This document shows positions 16,685-24,993 of a DNA stretch of 64,000 nucleotides, piece by piece. Both the position numbers and the translations under genes were made by a program. Origin of the DNA: JAMWDF01 sp964645405 (GTDB lineage Bacteria > Ratteibacteria > UBA8468 > B48-G9 > DSTR01); NCBI GenBank assembly GCA_964645405.1, contig CAZYCA010000037.1:1-64000 (forward strand), written 5' to 3'. The notes under the pieces are model-generated. The model made no database searches. It worked only from the letters and a program-made list of their open reading frames with translations, and was not told the origin of the DNA. How positions within the stretch are numbered: position 1 is the stretch's first letter; every line of letters begins with the position of its first letter.

Positions 16685-17902
16685 ATGGCTGATAATTTAA
16701 AGGGAAATATGTTAATCGCCCAGAGCGGCGGTCCAACTGCAGTCATCAATCAAACCCTGGTCGGTGCTGTCCTGGAAGCAAAGGAACACAAGGCTGTCCA
16801 GGGTATCTATGGTGCTCTCTATGGTATCAAAGGTGTTTTGAAAGAAAACTTTGTTGATTTAAGGAAAGAAACGAAAGCCAACCTGGAGGCTGTGGCTAAA
16901 ACCCCGAGTTCTGCCCTGGGGACTGTCCGTCAGAGGCCCACTGAAGAAGAATGTGAACAAATTTTTTCTATCCTCATGCGTTATAACATCCGCTATTTCT
17001 TCTATATCGGAGGTAATGATACAGCAGAAGCAACTTTTATTTTGAATGAGAGTGCTAAAAAGGTAGATTACGAATTTCGCTGTTTCCATATCCCCAAGAC
17101 GATAGATAATGACTTACTGGAAAATGACCATACTCCGGGCTACGGCAGTGCTGCCCGGTTTGTTGCACTGGCTATTATGGGAGACAATCTGGACAACTGG
17201 AGTCTGCCAGGGGTTAAAATTGATGTCATTATGGGAAGACATGCCGGTTTCTTAACAGCAGCCTCAGCTTTGGCCCGCCAGCACCCTGACGATGGTCCAC
17301 ATCTCATCTACCTGCCTGAGAGACCATTTTCCCTGGATAAATTTCTTGCTGATGTCCAGGAAACATATCACCGGCTGGGAAGGTGTCTGGTGGCAGTTTC
17401 CGAAGGATTAGCGGCAGAAGATGGAACACCTATTGTTACTAAATTTATAAAGGAAAAAGAGGATGCCTTCGGTCATGTTCAGTTAAGCGGAACAGGGGTG
17501 TTAGGAGACTTTCTTGCCAGCCAGGTGAAAAGTAAAGCTGAAATCTCCCGGGTGCGGGCTGATACTTTTGGATATCTCCAGCGCTGTTTCCCCACCGTCG
17601 TTTCAGAAACAGATGCCCGGGAAGCTCGCCAGGTTGCCCGGGTTGCTGTCAGGATGGCAGTAAAAGGTGAGACCGGAAAATCAGTGGCTATCTGTCGGCA
17701 CCCTGGAAAAAAATACCACATTTTCTACCAGCTTGTACCTCTGTCCCGGGTAGCCAGGGAAACTAAAACTATGCCTGATAACTTCATAAACTCTACCGGG
17801 AATGACGTTACTGAAGATTTCCTGGAATACGCCAGACCACTTGCTGGCAGGTTACCACAGATGGCCCGGCTGAAAGGACATCTGGTGCCCAAGATTTCTT
17901 AA
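16685..17902 (+). CDS. pfp: 6-phosphofructokinase, pyrophosphate-dependent type
   Basis: A 405-residue enzyme of the phosphofructokinase A superfamily. The N-terminal SGGPTAVIN binds the phosphoryl donor. IGGNDTAEA (GGND, 109-112) and PKTIDND (137-143) are the pattern of PPi-using enzymes; Asp in the GGND position where ATP enzymes have GGDG favours PPi, although some such enzymes accept ATP. MGRHAGFL is the fructose-6-phosphate-binding MGR motif. It would provide reversible, ATP-saving glycolysis, consistent with an anaerobe that also has pyruvate:ferredoxin oxidoreductase. Strong GGAGGA site before ATG. Confidence 0.9.
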   Translation: MADNLKGNMLIAQSGGPTAVINQTLVGAVLEAKEHKAVQGIYGALYGIKGVLKENFVDLRKETKANLEAVAKTPSSALGTVRQRPTEEECEQIFSILMRYNIRYFFYIGGNDTAEATFILNESAKKVDYEFRCFHIPKTIDNDLLENDHTPGYGSAARFVALAIMGDNLDNWSLPGVKIDVIMGRHAGFLTAASALARQHPDDGPHLIYLPERPFSLDKFLADVQETYHRLGRCLVAVSEGLAAEDGTPIVTKFIKEKEDAFGHVQLSGTGVLGDFLASQVKSKAEISRVRADTFGYLQRCFPTVVSETDAREARQVARVAVRMAVKGETGKSVAICRHPGKKYHIFYQLVPLSRVARETKTMPDNFINSTGNDVTEDFLEYARPLAGRLPQMARLKGHLVPKIS

Positions 17903-17985
17903 AATCTTTTCTGCAATAAACCCGCAGCGTGCGATTTGCATCTAAAGATACAGAAAAAGGCCAGTTACTTTACCGGAGGTGAAAA

Positions 17986-19461
17986 ATGAAACGGTCATTT
18001 TTCTTAGGTTTTGTGGTGGGATTGCTGGTAGTTATGTCAGGTGTAGTTCTGGTGCTCGGCTCTGGACGGCTGGTAGCTGGTAACCCACGCACAGCACTTA
18101 AGCCATTACAGGTAGTTGATTCTGCAGGAGCATTGGGATTACAAAATGCTTTCGTTCAGGTTGCCAGGATGGTTAAACCCTCTGTGGTACAGATTACCAC
18201 TGAGAAGATTATTACCCAGCGTTACTGGGACCCTTTTGGTGATTTAGACGACTTTTTTGACAACTTTTTCTGGGGTACTCCAAGAAGAAAACAACCTCCC
18301 CGGACTTTCCAGCGTAAACAGCAGGGACTGGGTTCTGGCTTCATTATTGACGAACAGGGGCACATTCTGACCAACAACCATGTTATTGAAGGAGTCGATA
18401 AAATCCTGGTGAAACTGCTGGATGAAGAAAAAAAGTATGAGGCTAAGGTTGTCGGTACTGACCCGAAAACCGACCTGGCTTTGATTAGAGTGGACTTCAA
18501 ACGGAAAGTTATTCCGGTGATTCTGGGCGATTCAGATGCCATTGAAGTTGGTGAGTGGGTGATAGCCATCGGTAACCCTATGGGCCTGGAAGAAACTGTC
18601 ACCTGTGGTGTGGTAAGCGCCAAAGGCCGGAGTGGTTTTGGTATTACCCAGTACGAAGATTTCATCCAGACAGATGCAGCGATTAACCCGGGAAATTCAG
18701 GAGGGCCACTGGTGAATATCCGGGGTGAGGTTATCGGGATTAACACTTTCATTGTTTCCCCTTATGCTGCGCAGAATATTGGTTTTGCTATACCTATCAA
18801 TATTGCGCGTCGCGTTTTCACACAATTGAAAGAACACGGTAAGGTCAGCCGCGGATTCCTGGGAGTAATGCTACAACCTCTCACTGAGGAACTGGCAACT
18901 TCTTTCGGCTTGAAGGAGACTTCCGGCGCTCTGGTGGCCGAAGTTCTCAAAGATACACCGGCGGAAAAAGCAGGGCTGCAGGCTGGTGATATCATTTTAG
19001 AACTCAATGGAAAACCAGTGAAAGATGTCCGGGATTTACAGATGAGAGTGGCTGACACCAGAGCTGGGGAAAATTTAACCCTCACTATCTGGCGTGACAG
19101 AAGAAAAATGAGTATCTCTTTGAAAGCAGGGGAGGCTCCTGAAGAACCTCTGGCAAGAAGTCCGGCTGTCTCAGAAAAGGAATGGCGAGGGATGAAAGTT
19201 GCAGATATTACTACGGAGTGGAAGCAAAGGTTCCAGCTAACAGAGGATAAAGGAGTAGTTATCACTGAAGTCCGGCCAGGGTCCATTGCCGAGGAAGCTG
19301 GTTTAAACCCGGGTACCGTCATACGTCGTATCGGCAGTACCGTCATCTTCAGCGTGACTGATTACAATAAAGCTATCAACTCTGTCCGAAAAAACGAAAG
19401 TGTGGTTCTCCTGGTCAACCAGGCAGGAAGAAACCACTGGGTTTCTTTAAAGGGAGAATAA
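17986..19461 (+). CDS. htrA: Periplasmic serine protease of the DegP/HtrA family
   Basis: A 491-residue secreted protease-chaperone. An N-terminal signal or anchor segment (about 5-30) precedes the trypsin-like domain with catalytic His132 (NNHVIEG), Asp163 (KTDLALI) and Ser238 (GNSGGPL). Two PDZ domains follow (about 290-380 and 395-490), as in DegP/DegQ. It degrades or refolds damaged envelope proteins. The Phe/Asp-rich loop at residues 80-97 corresponds to the LA loop. SD CCGGAGG precedes ATG. It lies just upstream of a site-2-type protease, a suggestive pair for envelope stress proteolysis. Confidence 0.95.
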   Translation: MKRSFFLGFVVGLLVVMSGVVLVLGSGRLVAGNPRTALKPLQVVDSAGALGLQNAFVQVARMVKPSVVQITTEKIITQRYWDPFGDLDDFFDNFFWGTPRRKQPPRTFQRKQQGLGSGFIIDEQGHILTNNHVIEGVDKILVKLLDEEKKYEAKVVGTDPKTDLALIRVDFKRKVIPVILGDSDAIEVGEWVIAIGNPMGLEETVTCGVVSAKGRSGFGITQYEDFIQTDAAINPGNSGGPLVNIRGEVIGINTFIVSPYAAQNIGFAIPINIARRVFTQLKEHGKVSRGFLGVMLQPLTEELATSFGLKETSGALVAEVLKDTPAEKAGLQAGDIILELNGKPVKDVRDLQMRVADTRAGENLTLTIWRDRRKMSISLKAGEAPEEPLARSPAVSEKEWRGMKVADITTEWKQRFQLTEDKGVVITEVRPGSIAEEAGLNPGTVIRRIGSTVIFSVTDYNKAINSVRKNESVVLLVNQAGRNHWVSLKGE

Positions 19462-19532
19462 ACCCGCTTTTTCTCTGTTAAATTTTCTTCCTGGAGTTCA
19501 GTAGGCTATAATACCTACCAAGGAGGATTTTT

Positions 19533-20669
19533 TTGTTCGGGAAAAGATTTACGGTTTTTCGTCTGCTCGGTTTTGAAGTAAAACTGGATGTATCCTGGCT
19601 GATTCTGGCTGGTCTGATTGTTTCCTCTTTAGCTACAGAGTTTTTTCCCCATTACTACAGCGGGCTAACCTCTAAGGCGCACTGGTTGATGGCAATAGGC
19701 GGCACCCTGGGACTTTTTTTCTCCATCGTGTTTCACGAACTTTGCCACTCTCTGGTAGCCAGGAGGTTTGGTTTACCGATGAAAGGGATAACACTTTTCA
19801 TTTTTGGCGGGGTGGCAGAAATGACAAAAGAACCGCCCAGTGCCAGAGCAGAATTTCTCATGGCTGTGGCCGGGCCTTTTTCCAGTATGGTTCTGGCTTT
19901 ATTTCTTTTCCTTCTTTCTGCAGGAGGAAGGTCTGCCGGCTGGCCGGTGGCACTGCTGGGAGTATTTTCCTATCTGGCGCTTCTTAACCTGGTTCTGGCT
20001 ACCTTTAACCTTTTACCAGCCTTCCCCCTGGACGGAGGTAGAATCATGCGTTCGGCAATCTGGGCATGGAAAAAGGACCTGGTCCTGGCTACAAAAATAG
20101 CTACCGCCTCTGGTCTGGGTTTTGCCTACCTTTTGATGGCAGCTGGTCTATTTGGCATTTTTACCGGGAAAGCAGTCGCTGGACTCTGGTGGTTGGTGCT
20201 GGGGATTTTTTTGAAAAGTGCGGCTGAACATTCTTATAAACAGGTTGTTTTCCAGAAATTGCTGGAAGGACAGAAGATAAGCCATTTTATGAAATCCCAG
20301 CCTGTAACTGTTTCCGCGGATCTTGCCCTTGGTGAATTTGTTGAAGATTATGTTTATGTCTTCCATTATCGCTTCTTTCCGGTGGTAAAAAATGATTCCC
20401 TTCTTGGCTGTATCAACGTCAGCAAACTGAAAAATTTAGATAAGAAGGAGTGGGACAGTTACACTGTGGAAAACTTCACAGAACCATGTTCCGCTTCTAA
20501 TACTGTCGGTCCGGATGAACCAGCCAGTCAGGTCCTGTCCCGGATGCAGCGTACAGGAAACACTAAACTGCTGGTGGTGGAAAACGGAAAGCTTTTAGGT
20601 ATTGTCTCCCTGAAGGACATGCTTTCCTTCCTTTCTCTGCGTCTGGAGCTGGAAAATACTGACAGATGA
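19533..20669 (+). CDS. Site-2 protease-like M50 zinc metalloprotease with CBS domains
   Basis: A 378-residue intramembrane protease of the M50 family, SpoIVFB/Rip3-like. The zinc motif is HELCH (68-72) in a membrane helix; NLLPAFPLDGGR supplies the third ligand Asp. About six hydrophobic helices occupy residues 15-225, and a CBS pair (about 240-370) forms the cytoplasmic sensor. The start is TTG, supported by AGGAGG 7 bases upstream and a TATAAT at 19507-19512. It may cleave a membrane-bound regulator; the ECF/anti-sigma module 3 kb downstream is one candidate target, which is inference. Confidence 0.9.
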   Translation: MFGKRFTVFRLLGFEVKLDVSWLILAGLIVSSLATEFFPHYYSGLTSKAHWLMAIGGTLGLFFSIVFHELCHSLVARRFGLPMKGITLFIFGGVAEMTKEPPSARAEFLMAVAGPFSSMVLALFLFLLSAGGRSAGWPVALLGVFSYLALLNLVLATFNLLPAFPLDGGRIMRSAIWAWKKDLVLATKIATASGLGFAYLLMAAGLFGIFTGKAVAGLWWLVLGIFLKSAAEHSYKQVVFQKLLEGQKISHFMKSQPVTVSADLALGEFVEDYVYVFHYRFFPVVKNDSLLGCINVSKLKNLDKKEWDSYTVENFTEPCSASNTVGPDEPASQVLSRMQRTGNTKLLVVENGKLLGIVSLKDMLSFLSLRLELENTDR

Positions 20670-20684
20670 AAGACATTTAGAAAT

Positions 20685-20713
20685 TTGTTTTTTTTCAGAG
20701 AATGTGTTATTTT
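20685..20713 (+). promoter_or_regulatory. IMPDH gene promoter with a 5-base leader
   Basis: TTGTTT (20685-20690), a 17-base spacer and extended TG-T-TATTTT (20708-20713). The expected +1 is near 20720, only about 5 bases before the ATG at 20725, and it rules out the in-frame GTG at 20704, which lies inside the promoter. Confidence 0.6.
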
Positions 20714-20724
20714 TAAAGGCACCC

Positions 20725-22248
20725 ATGGCAAAAATTCATCCTTCATTACTCAACCGGGAATTCTGGTACAAGGATATTACCTTGATACCTAACAAACTCC
20801 CTGACTTTGAACGGGATGAAGTAGACCTCTCCACCTATTTCACCAAAGGTATTCGCCTGAAAACCCCTTTTGTTTCCTCTCCCATGGATACAGTCACCGG
20901 GGCACAAATGGCTATTCTGATGGCTCTTTTTGGAGGTATCGGCGTTCTGCACTTCAATTACAGCACAGTTGAGGAACAGATTGAAGAGCTGGAAAAAGTC
21001 AAAAGGTTTGAAGCCGGGTTTGTTTTCCAGCCAGTTATTCTTTCTCCGCGGCATACCATCCGTGATGTCTATCTTATCAACGAAAAATACGGTTTTTTCA
21101 GTGTGCCCATCACCGAGGATGGCACATTAAAATCAAAACTGGTGGGTATCGTTACCCACAGGGACATCCGTTACAGACAGGACCTGCAAACACCTCTGGC
21201 TAAAGTTATGACTCCCCGCCGTAAGCTGGTTGTAGCAAAGAAGGAACTGACTGTAGACAAAAACGACCTGGAGTATGCCAACCGGCTCATCAGAAGACAT
21301 AACCTTGATACCTTACCTGTTGTTGATAGTGCTGACCGGGTGGTAGCCCTGGTGACTGATAGCGATTTGAAGAAGAACCAGATGTATCCCCTGGCTACCA
21401 AGAATGAAAACAAGCAACTGCGTGTCTTCTTAGCGGTGGAATCACGGCTGGCTCTGGCTAAAAAACGTATTGGAAAAGCCTGGGAAGCAGGTGCTGACGG
21501 TATAGTCGTGGATGCGGGCATAGTTTTTCGGGAACAGATTGATATTGCCCGCTACTGTAAGATGAACTTTCCGGAACTCCAGGTAGTACTGGGTAATGTG
21601 GATTCTGCAGAAATGGTCACCACCATTATCAAAGAAGCAGGCCGTTTCTGCGATGCCCTGAGGGTTGGAGTAGGACCAGGAAGAGCCTGCATCACCCAGC
21701 AGCACCTGGGGACAGGACGGGCCCAGGGCTCAGCAGTACTGGACTGTGCCCTGACTGTTAAACAGCTTGAGCCCGACTACGGACCGATGCCGTTAATAGC
21801 TGACGGCGGGATAAGAGTCCTGGATGCTGCAGACCAGAAAACTGCTGAGAAACTGGCAAGAATAAGTGCCCAGAGCGAGGTCTTCAGACCTGGAGATATC
21901 TCCAAAGCCTTAGCCTTAGGAGCACAGACTGTGATGATGGGTTCCATCCTGGCTGGACTGGATGAATCTCCCGGGGAGAGAGAATTTGACGATGAGGAAA
22001 ACCGTATGGTAAAAAAATACCGGGGAATGGGCTCACTGGAGGCTATGGAAAGACGCTCGGCAGTGAGATACGCCATGGATAAAGCAAAAATTAAAGTGGC
22101 AGAAGGCCGCGTCATCAAGGTGCCTTACCGGGGATCAGGTTATGTTTTTCTACCAGAATTGATTGCCGGGGTAAAACAGAGTCTCCAGAAACAGGCTTTC
22201 CGTACAATCGAGCAGTTGCAACAGGAAGCAGATATCCGCCCTATCTAA
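20725..22248 (+). CDS. guaB: Inosine-5'-monophosphate dehydrogenase (divergent)
   Basis: A 507-residue IMPDH/GMPR-family enzyme with the CBS pair inserted in the barrel (about 95-220). The catalytic loop reads GPGRACIT with Cys322; the usual form is GSICTT, so the Ser before it is replaced. IADGGIR is followed by a 24-residue insert (365-388) before GDISKALALGA, where normal enzymes have one to three residues. YRGMGSLEAM and the C-terminal FLPELIAGVKQSL are standard. It most likely makes XMP from IMP in GMP synthesis; a GuaB1-type GMP reductase with CBS domains is an alternative. PurM follows 25 bases downstream. Confidence 0.85.
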   Translation: MAKIHPSLLNREFWYKDITLIPNKLPDFERDEVDLSTYFTKGIRLKTPFVSSPMDTVTGAQMAILMALFGGIGVLHFNYSTVEEQIEELEKVKRFEAGFVFQPVILSPRHTIRDVYLINEKYGFFSVPITEDGTLKSKLVGIVTHRDIRYRQDLQTPLAKVMTPRRKLVVAKKELTVDKNDLEYANRLIRRHNLDTLPVVDSADRVVALVTDSDLKKNQMYPLATKNENKQLRVFLAVESRLALAKKRIGKAWEAGADGIVVDAGIVFREQIDIARYCKMNFPELQVVLGNVDSAEMVTTIIKEAGRFCDALRVGVGPGRACITQQHLGTGRAQGSAVLDCALTVKQLEPDYGPMPLIADGGIRVLDAADQKTAEKLARISAQSEVFRPGDISKALALGAQTVMMGSILAGLDESPGEREFDDEENRMVKKYRGMGSLEAMERRSAVRYAMDKAKIKVAEGRVIKVPYRGSGYVFLPELIAGVKQSLQKQAFRTIEQLQQEADIRPI

Positions 22249-22273
22249 AAGTTCTGGAGGATATTTCTTTGCC

Positions 22274-23344
22274 ATGGTCACTTCCTATAAACAAGCAGGT
22301 GTGAATTTGAAGATAGGGGAGATTTGCTCCAGGATTATGGCTGAGGCTGCTGAGCAGACCTTTGCCAACCGTAGCGGATTGTTTGGCCAGATTCAGACGA
22401 TTGAAAAGGAAGGACTCCATCGTATTGTTATCATCAGGGTAGGACGGCATCGGCTGATGCTCAACAGTGACGGTATCGGTACCAAGGTGGAGATAGCAGA
22501 AAAACTGGGACAACACCAGACCCTCGGTTTTGATTTATTAGCGATGCTGTGCGATGATGCAGTTAGATTTGGGGCAGAACCCCTGGCTATTTCCAACATT
22601 CTGGATGCCAGTCATCTGGAACCTGCCACTGTCCGCGAACTGGCAAAAGGGTTGACGAAAGCTGCTTCCCAGGCCGGGGTAGCTATCGTTTCTGGAGAAA
22701 TTGCGGAACTGGGCACGAGAATCCAGGGTGGTGCAACCATGAGTTATCACTGGGCAGGGACTGCTTTAAGTATCCTGCACCATGAAATTACCGGGGAATT
22801 GATAAAACCTGGAGAAGCTATCGTGGGACTGCAGGAAAAAGGATTCCGTTCCAACGGGCTTTCCCTGTTGAGAAAAGTGCTGGGTGACCACTACGGCGAC
22901 AACTGGCCTCAGCAGGTGGTGAAGGAGAAAAAACTGGGTGAAATGGCTCTTTATCCTTCCACTATTTATACCAGAGCAGTTCTCAAAGTTTTACCCTGGG
23001 TCCACGGAATTGTTCATGTTACCGGAGGGGGAATACCGGGAAAACTTAACCGACTTCTGCGTCCTTACAAATTAGGGGCAGAAATTACCGAGCCCTTCTC
23101 CCCCTGCTGGTTGATGTTACACTGCCAGGAAATTGCTGACATTCCTGACAGGGAGGCTTACCAGACCTGGAACATGGGTCAGGGTATGCTTCTGGTCACA
23201 CCTTATCCGGAGAAAATCCAGGCCACAAGCGCAAAATTTGAGGTAGAAAGCAAAATTGTCGGTTATATTTCCAGCAAGCCCGGAATCAAAATAACAAGCG
23301 CCGGGTATCACCAGCCCGGCCACATCCTTAACTTTTCCTCATAA
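22274..23344 (+). CDS. purM: Phosphoribosylformylglycinamidine cyclo-ligase (AIR synthetase)
   Basis: A 356-residue PurM. Recognisable blocks are NSDGIGTKVEIAE, DLLAMLCDDAVRFGAEPL, VSGEIAELG, GFRSNGLSLLRKVL and VHVTGGGIPGKLNRLL, all typical of the ATP-grasp-like PurM fold. It closes the imidazole ring in purine synthesis. Length is normal. A GGAGG lies 13 bases before ATG, a little far. It follows the IMPDH gene, so a small purine operon is likely. No purine riboswitch is visible upstream of the pair. Confidence 0.94.
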   Translation: MVTSYKQAGVNLKIGEICSRIMAEAAEQTFANRSGLFGQIQTIEKEGLHRIVIIRVGRHRLMLNSDGIGTKVEIAEKLGQHQTLGFDLLAMLCDDAVRFGAEPLAISNILDASHLEPATVRELAKGLTKAASQAGVAIVSGEIAELGTRIQGGATMSYHWAGTALSILHHEITGELIKPGEAIVGLQEKGFRSNGLSLLRKVLGDHYGDNWPQQVVKEKKLGEMALYPSTIYTRAVLKVLPWVHGIVHVTGGGIPGKLNRLLRPYKLGAEITEPFSPCWLMLHCQEIADIPDREAYQTWNMGQGMLLVTPYPEKIQATSAKFEVESKIVGYISSKPGIKITSAGYHQPGHILNFSS

Positions 23345-23373
23345 TTTTACCTTACTGTCCTTTTACGGAGACT

Positions 23374-23400
23374 AAAACCTGCTGCTGATTTTTCGTCTAA
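23374..23400 (+). promoter_or_regulatory. Candidate ECF-type promoter of the sigma factor gene
   Basis: AAAACCT (23374-23380) and GTCTAA (23395-23400) with 14 bases between resemble the AAC...GTCTAA pattern of extracytoplasmic-function promoters, and lie directly before the ATG at 23407. This would allow autoregulation. The -35 match is only partial. Confidence 0.3.
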
Positions 23401-23406
23401 AAAGTC

Positions 23407-24018
23407 ATGGAAGAAGATGCCCTGTTACTGGCTAAGGTCGCCGCAGGTAACCGCGATGTGTTTAACCAGATTATCAAAAAATACCAGGCACGACTGCTGA
23501 ACTTTCTCTACCGCTTGCTTGGGGATAAACACCTGGCGGAAGAGGTTGCCCAGGAGACTTTCCTCCGCATATACCTGAAGGCTGCCAGTTATCTACCACA
23601 AAGCAAATTTTCCACCTATCTTTATCAGGTAGCCAGAAATATCGCCTTCAATACTATGCGGCACCGGAAATTTGTCACTTTCTTCCGTGATCCTTTCCAG
23701 GCTGATAAAGTTTATGAAGTGAGAACTTACCAGGACCAGGAAGATTACCGGCAGTACCTGAAAGAAGTTGTTCAGCATTTCCTGCAGAAACTGCCGGAAG
23801 CACAGAAAACTGCCCTGGTTCTGGCAAAATATGAGGGATTGCCGTATGAGGAAATTGCTGCGGTGATGAAAACTTCTGTGCCGGCAGTTAAGTCTCTGGT
23901 TCACCGGGCGACAGAGACATTGAGAAAAAAACTTTCCTTCCTGCAGCAAGAAAAAGCAGACCGCAACCTTTCAGCCAGGAAATGTGTTTCAATGGCAGAG
24001 GGAAAAAACCATGGATGA
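23407..24018 (+). CDS. RNA polymerase sigma factor, ECF (RpoE) family
   Basis: A 203-residue group IV sigma factor. Region 2 (about 10-80) has DVFNQIIKKYQARLLNFLYRLLGD and AEEVAQETFLRIY; region 4 (about 125-185) has YEGLPYEEIAAVMKTSVPAVKSLVHRA, the helix-turn-helix that reads the -35. The linker carries an extra Tyr/Gln-rich stretch. The gene for a one-helix anti-sigma-like protein starts 8 bases before its stop codon, followed by two Spy/CpxP-like proteins, so it should serve an envelope or metal stress response. No clear ribosome site precedes the ATG. Confidence 0.93.
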   Translation: MEEDALLLAKVAAGNRDVFNQIIKKYQARLLNFLYRLLGDKHLAEEVAQETFLRIYLKAASYLPQSKFSTYLYQVARNIAFNTMRHRKFVTFFRDPFQADKVYEVRTYQDQEDYRQYLKEVVQHFLQKLPEAQKTALVLAKYEGLPYEEIAAVMKTSVPAVKSLVHRATETLRKKLSFLQQEKADRNLSARKCVSMAEGKNHG

Positions 24019-24397
24019 CTATGATATCCTTCAACTGTTAGACAGGACAGACCAGCTGGCTGTACCGGCTGACTTCACGTTCCGTTTCTGGGAAAGAGTG
24101 GCCAGAAGGGAAAGAAAAGTTCATTTCTTCCGCAGGTTGGTTCCGGTTGCCACTTTCTTGTTTCTTTTCCTCTTTCCTGTCAGAACACGGCTGCAGCAAA
24201 TCGTCAGCAGACAAAACCAGGAGATTGTTTTCCACCAGCTGGCAGAAGATACCCTGATTGAGGAAAGTATCCTGAGACTGGGATTATCAGAAGTCAGCAC
24301 CAACGTGCTTTCTTCTGAAGAAATCGTGGAAATACTTGTCCCAAAAGAAATTTTATTATTTTCGCCTGGCAATAAAAAAGGAGGTGAACGACTATGA
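24011..24397 (+). CDS. Probable single-pass anti-sigma factor
   Basis: A 128-residue protein with a cytoplasmic part of about 40 residues (VPADFTFRFWERVARRER, the amphipathic segment seen at the start of many anti-sigma domains), one transmembrane helix (about 45-58) and a periplasmic tail of about 70 residues. No zinc motif (HxxxCxxC) is present. The start is the ATG with AGAGGGAA upstream; it overlaps the sigma gene by 8 bases. Position, size and topology fit a CnrY/NccY-like anti-sigma, but family membership is not proven from sequence. Confidence 0.65.
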   Translation: MDDYDILQLLDRTDQLAVPADFTFRFWERVARRERKVHFFRRLVPVATFLFLFLFPVRTRLQQIVSRQNQEIVFHQLAEDTLIEESILRLGLSEVSTNVLSSEEIVEILVPKEILLFSPGNKKGGERL

Positions 24398-24912
24398 AAA
24401 AAATTTTTACCCTGCAGGTTGTTTTCCTTATCTTCCTGATAAGTGGTTTGCTTTCTTCTCAAGAAAGGTTAAACCAGGGAAAGTCTGAACAGACATTTGA
24501 TTCAGTTTTTACCTGGAGACTGATAGATGAAATGAACTTGTCCGAGCAGCAGCAGTCCAGTTTTCTTGCTAAATTTAAAGAAAGCCGCCAGATTATGAAA
24601 CAACAGAGGCAACGGCGGAAAGAGATTCTGGAGCAACTGGCTGAACTCCTGAAAGAAAAGAATACAAACACGCGTCTGATTGAAGCTAAACTGGCGGAGA
24701 TGGAAAGGGCTCAGGAGCAAGCACACGAACGTTTGAAGCAGATACGGGAAGAGATGAAAGAGATTCTTACTCCGGAACAAAGAGCAAGGTATCTGCTTAC
24801 CGAAGAGCGGCTATCCCAGGAGATGGTTCATGCCTTGAAAAGAAAAATGGAAGAAAGAGCAGGGTCTGGACCCGGTAGCCATTTCTGGAGAAGGGAAAAA
24901 GTTGACCGTTAA
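24394..24912 (+). CDS. Periplasmic Spy/CpxP-like (LTxxQ) sensor or chaperone
   Basis: A 172-residue protein with a signal peptide (about 1-22) and an all-helical body: MNLSEQQQSSFLAKF (LTxxQ-like repeat), a long Arg/Glu/Lys-rich helix, then LTPEQRARYL, the second repeat. This is the heavy-metal resistance/Spy fold, which acts as an ATP-independent chaperone or, as in CnrX, a metal sensor. No His-rich metal site is obvious. The ATG overlaps the anti-sigma stop codon (ATGA) and has AAGGAGGTG upstream, so translation is coupled. Confidence 0.8.
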   Translation: MKKIFTLQVVFLIFLISGLLSSQERLNQGKSEQTFDSVFTWRLIDEMNLSEQQQSSFLAKFKESRQIMKQQRQRRKEILEQLAELLKEKNTNTRLIEAKLAEMERAQEQAHERLKQIREEMKEILTPEQRARYLLTEERLSQEMVHALKRKMEERAGSGPGSHFWRREKVDR

Positions 24913-24933
24913 GAATACCTGGCTGGAGGAAAA

Positions 24934-24993
24934 ATGAAGCAGAAAGGGAGTAAAAAAGAACCACAAAGTAACTCAAAAGGGAGGGGATTATGA
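24934..24993 (+). CDS. Possible 19-residue coupled micro-ORF
   Basis: ATG with GGAGG five bases upstream opens a 19-codon frame rich in Lys and Ser whose TGA overlaps the ATG of the next gene (ATGA). It starts with the same nine bases as that gene (ATGAAGCAG), so it may be a remnant of a duplicated start region. It could couple translation of the second Spy-like gene to upstream ribosomes. No homology can be judged at this size. Confidence 0.35.
   Translation: MKQKGSKKEPQSNSKGRGL

Noticed and set aside
18222..19346. Long minus-strand frames (176 and 194 codons) opposite htrA
   Set aside because: They are antisense shadows of a strongly conserved protease gene, with Ser/Arg/Thr-biased composition and no ribosome sites.
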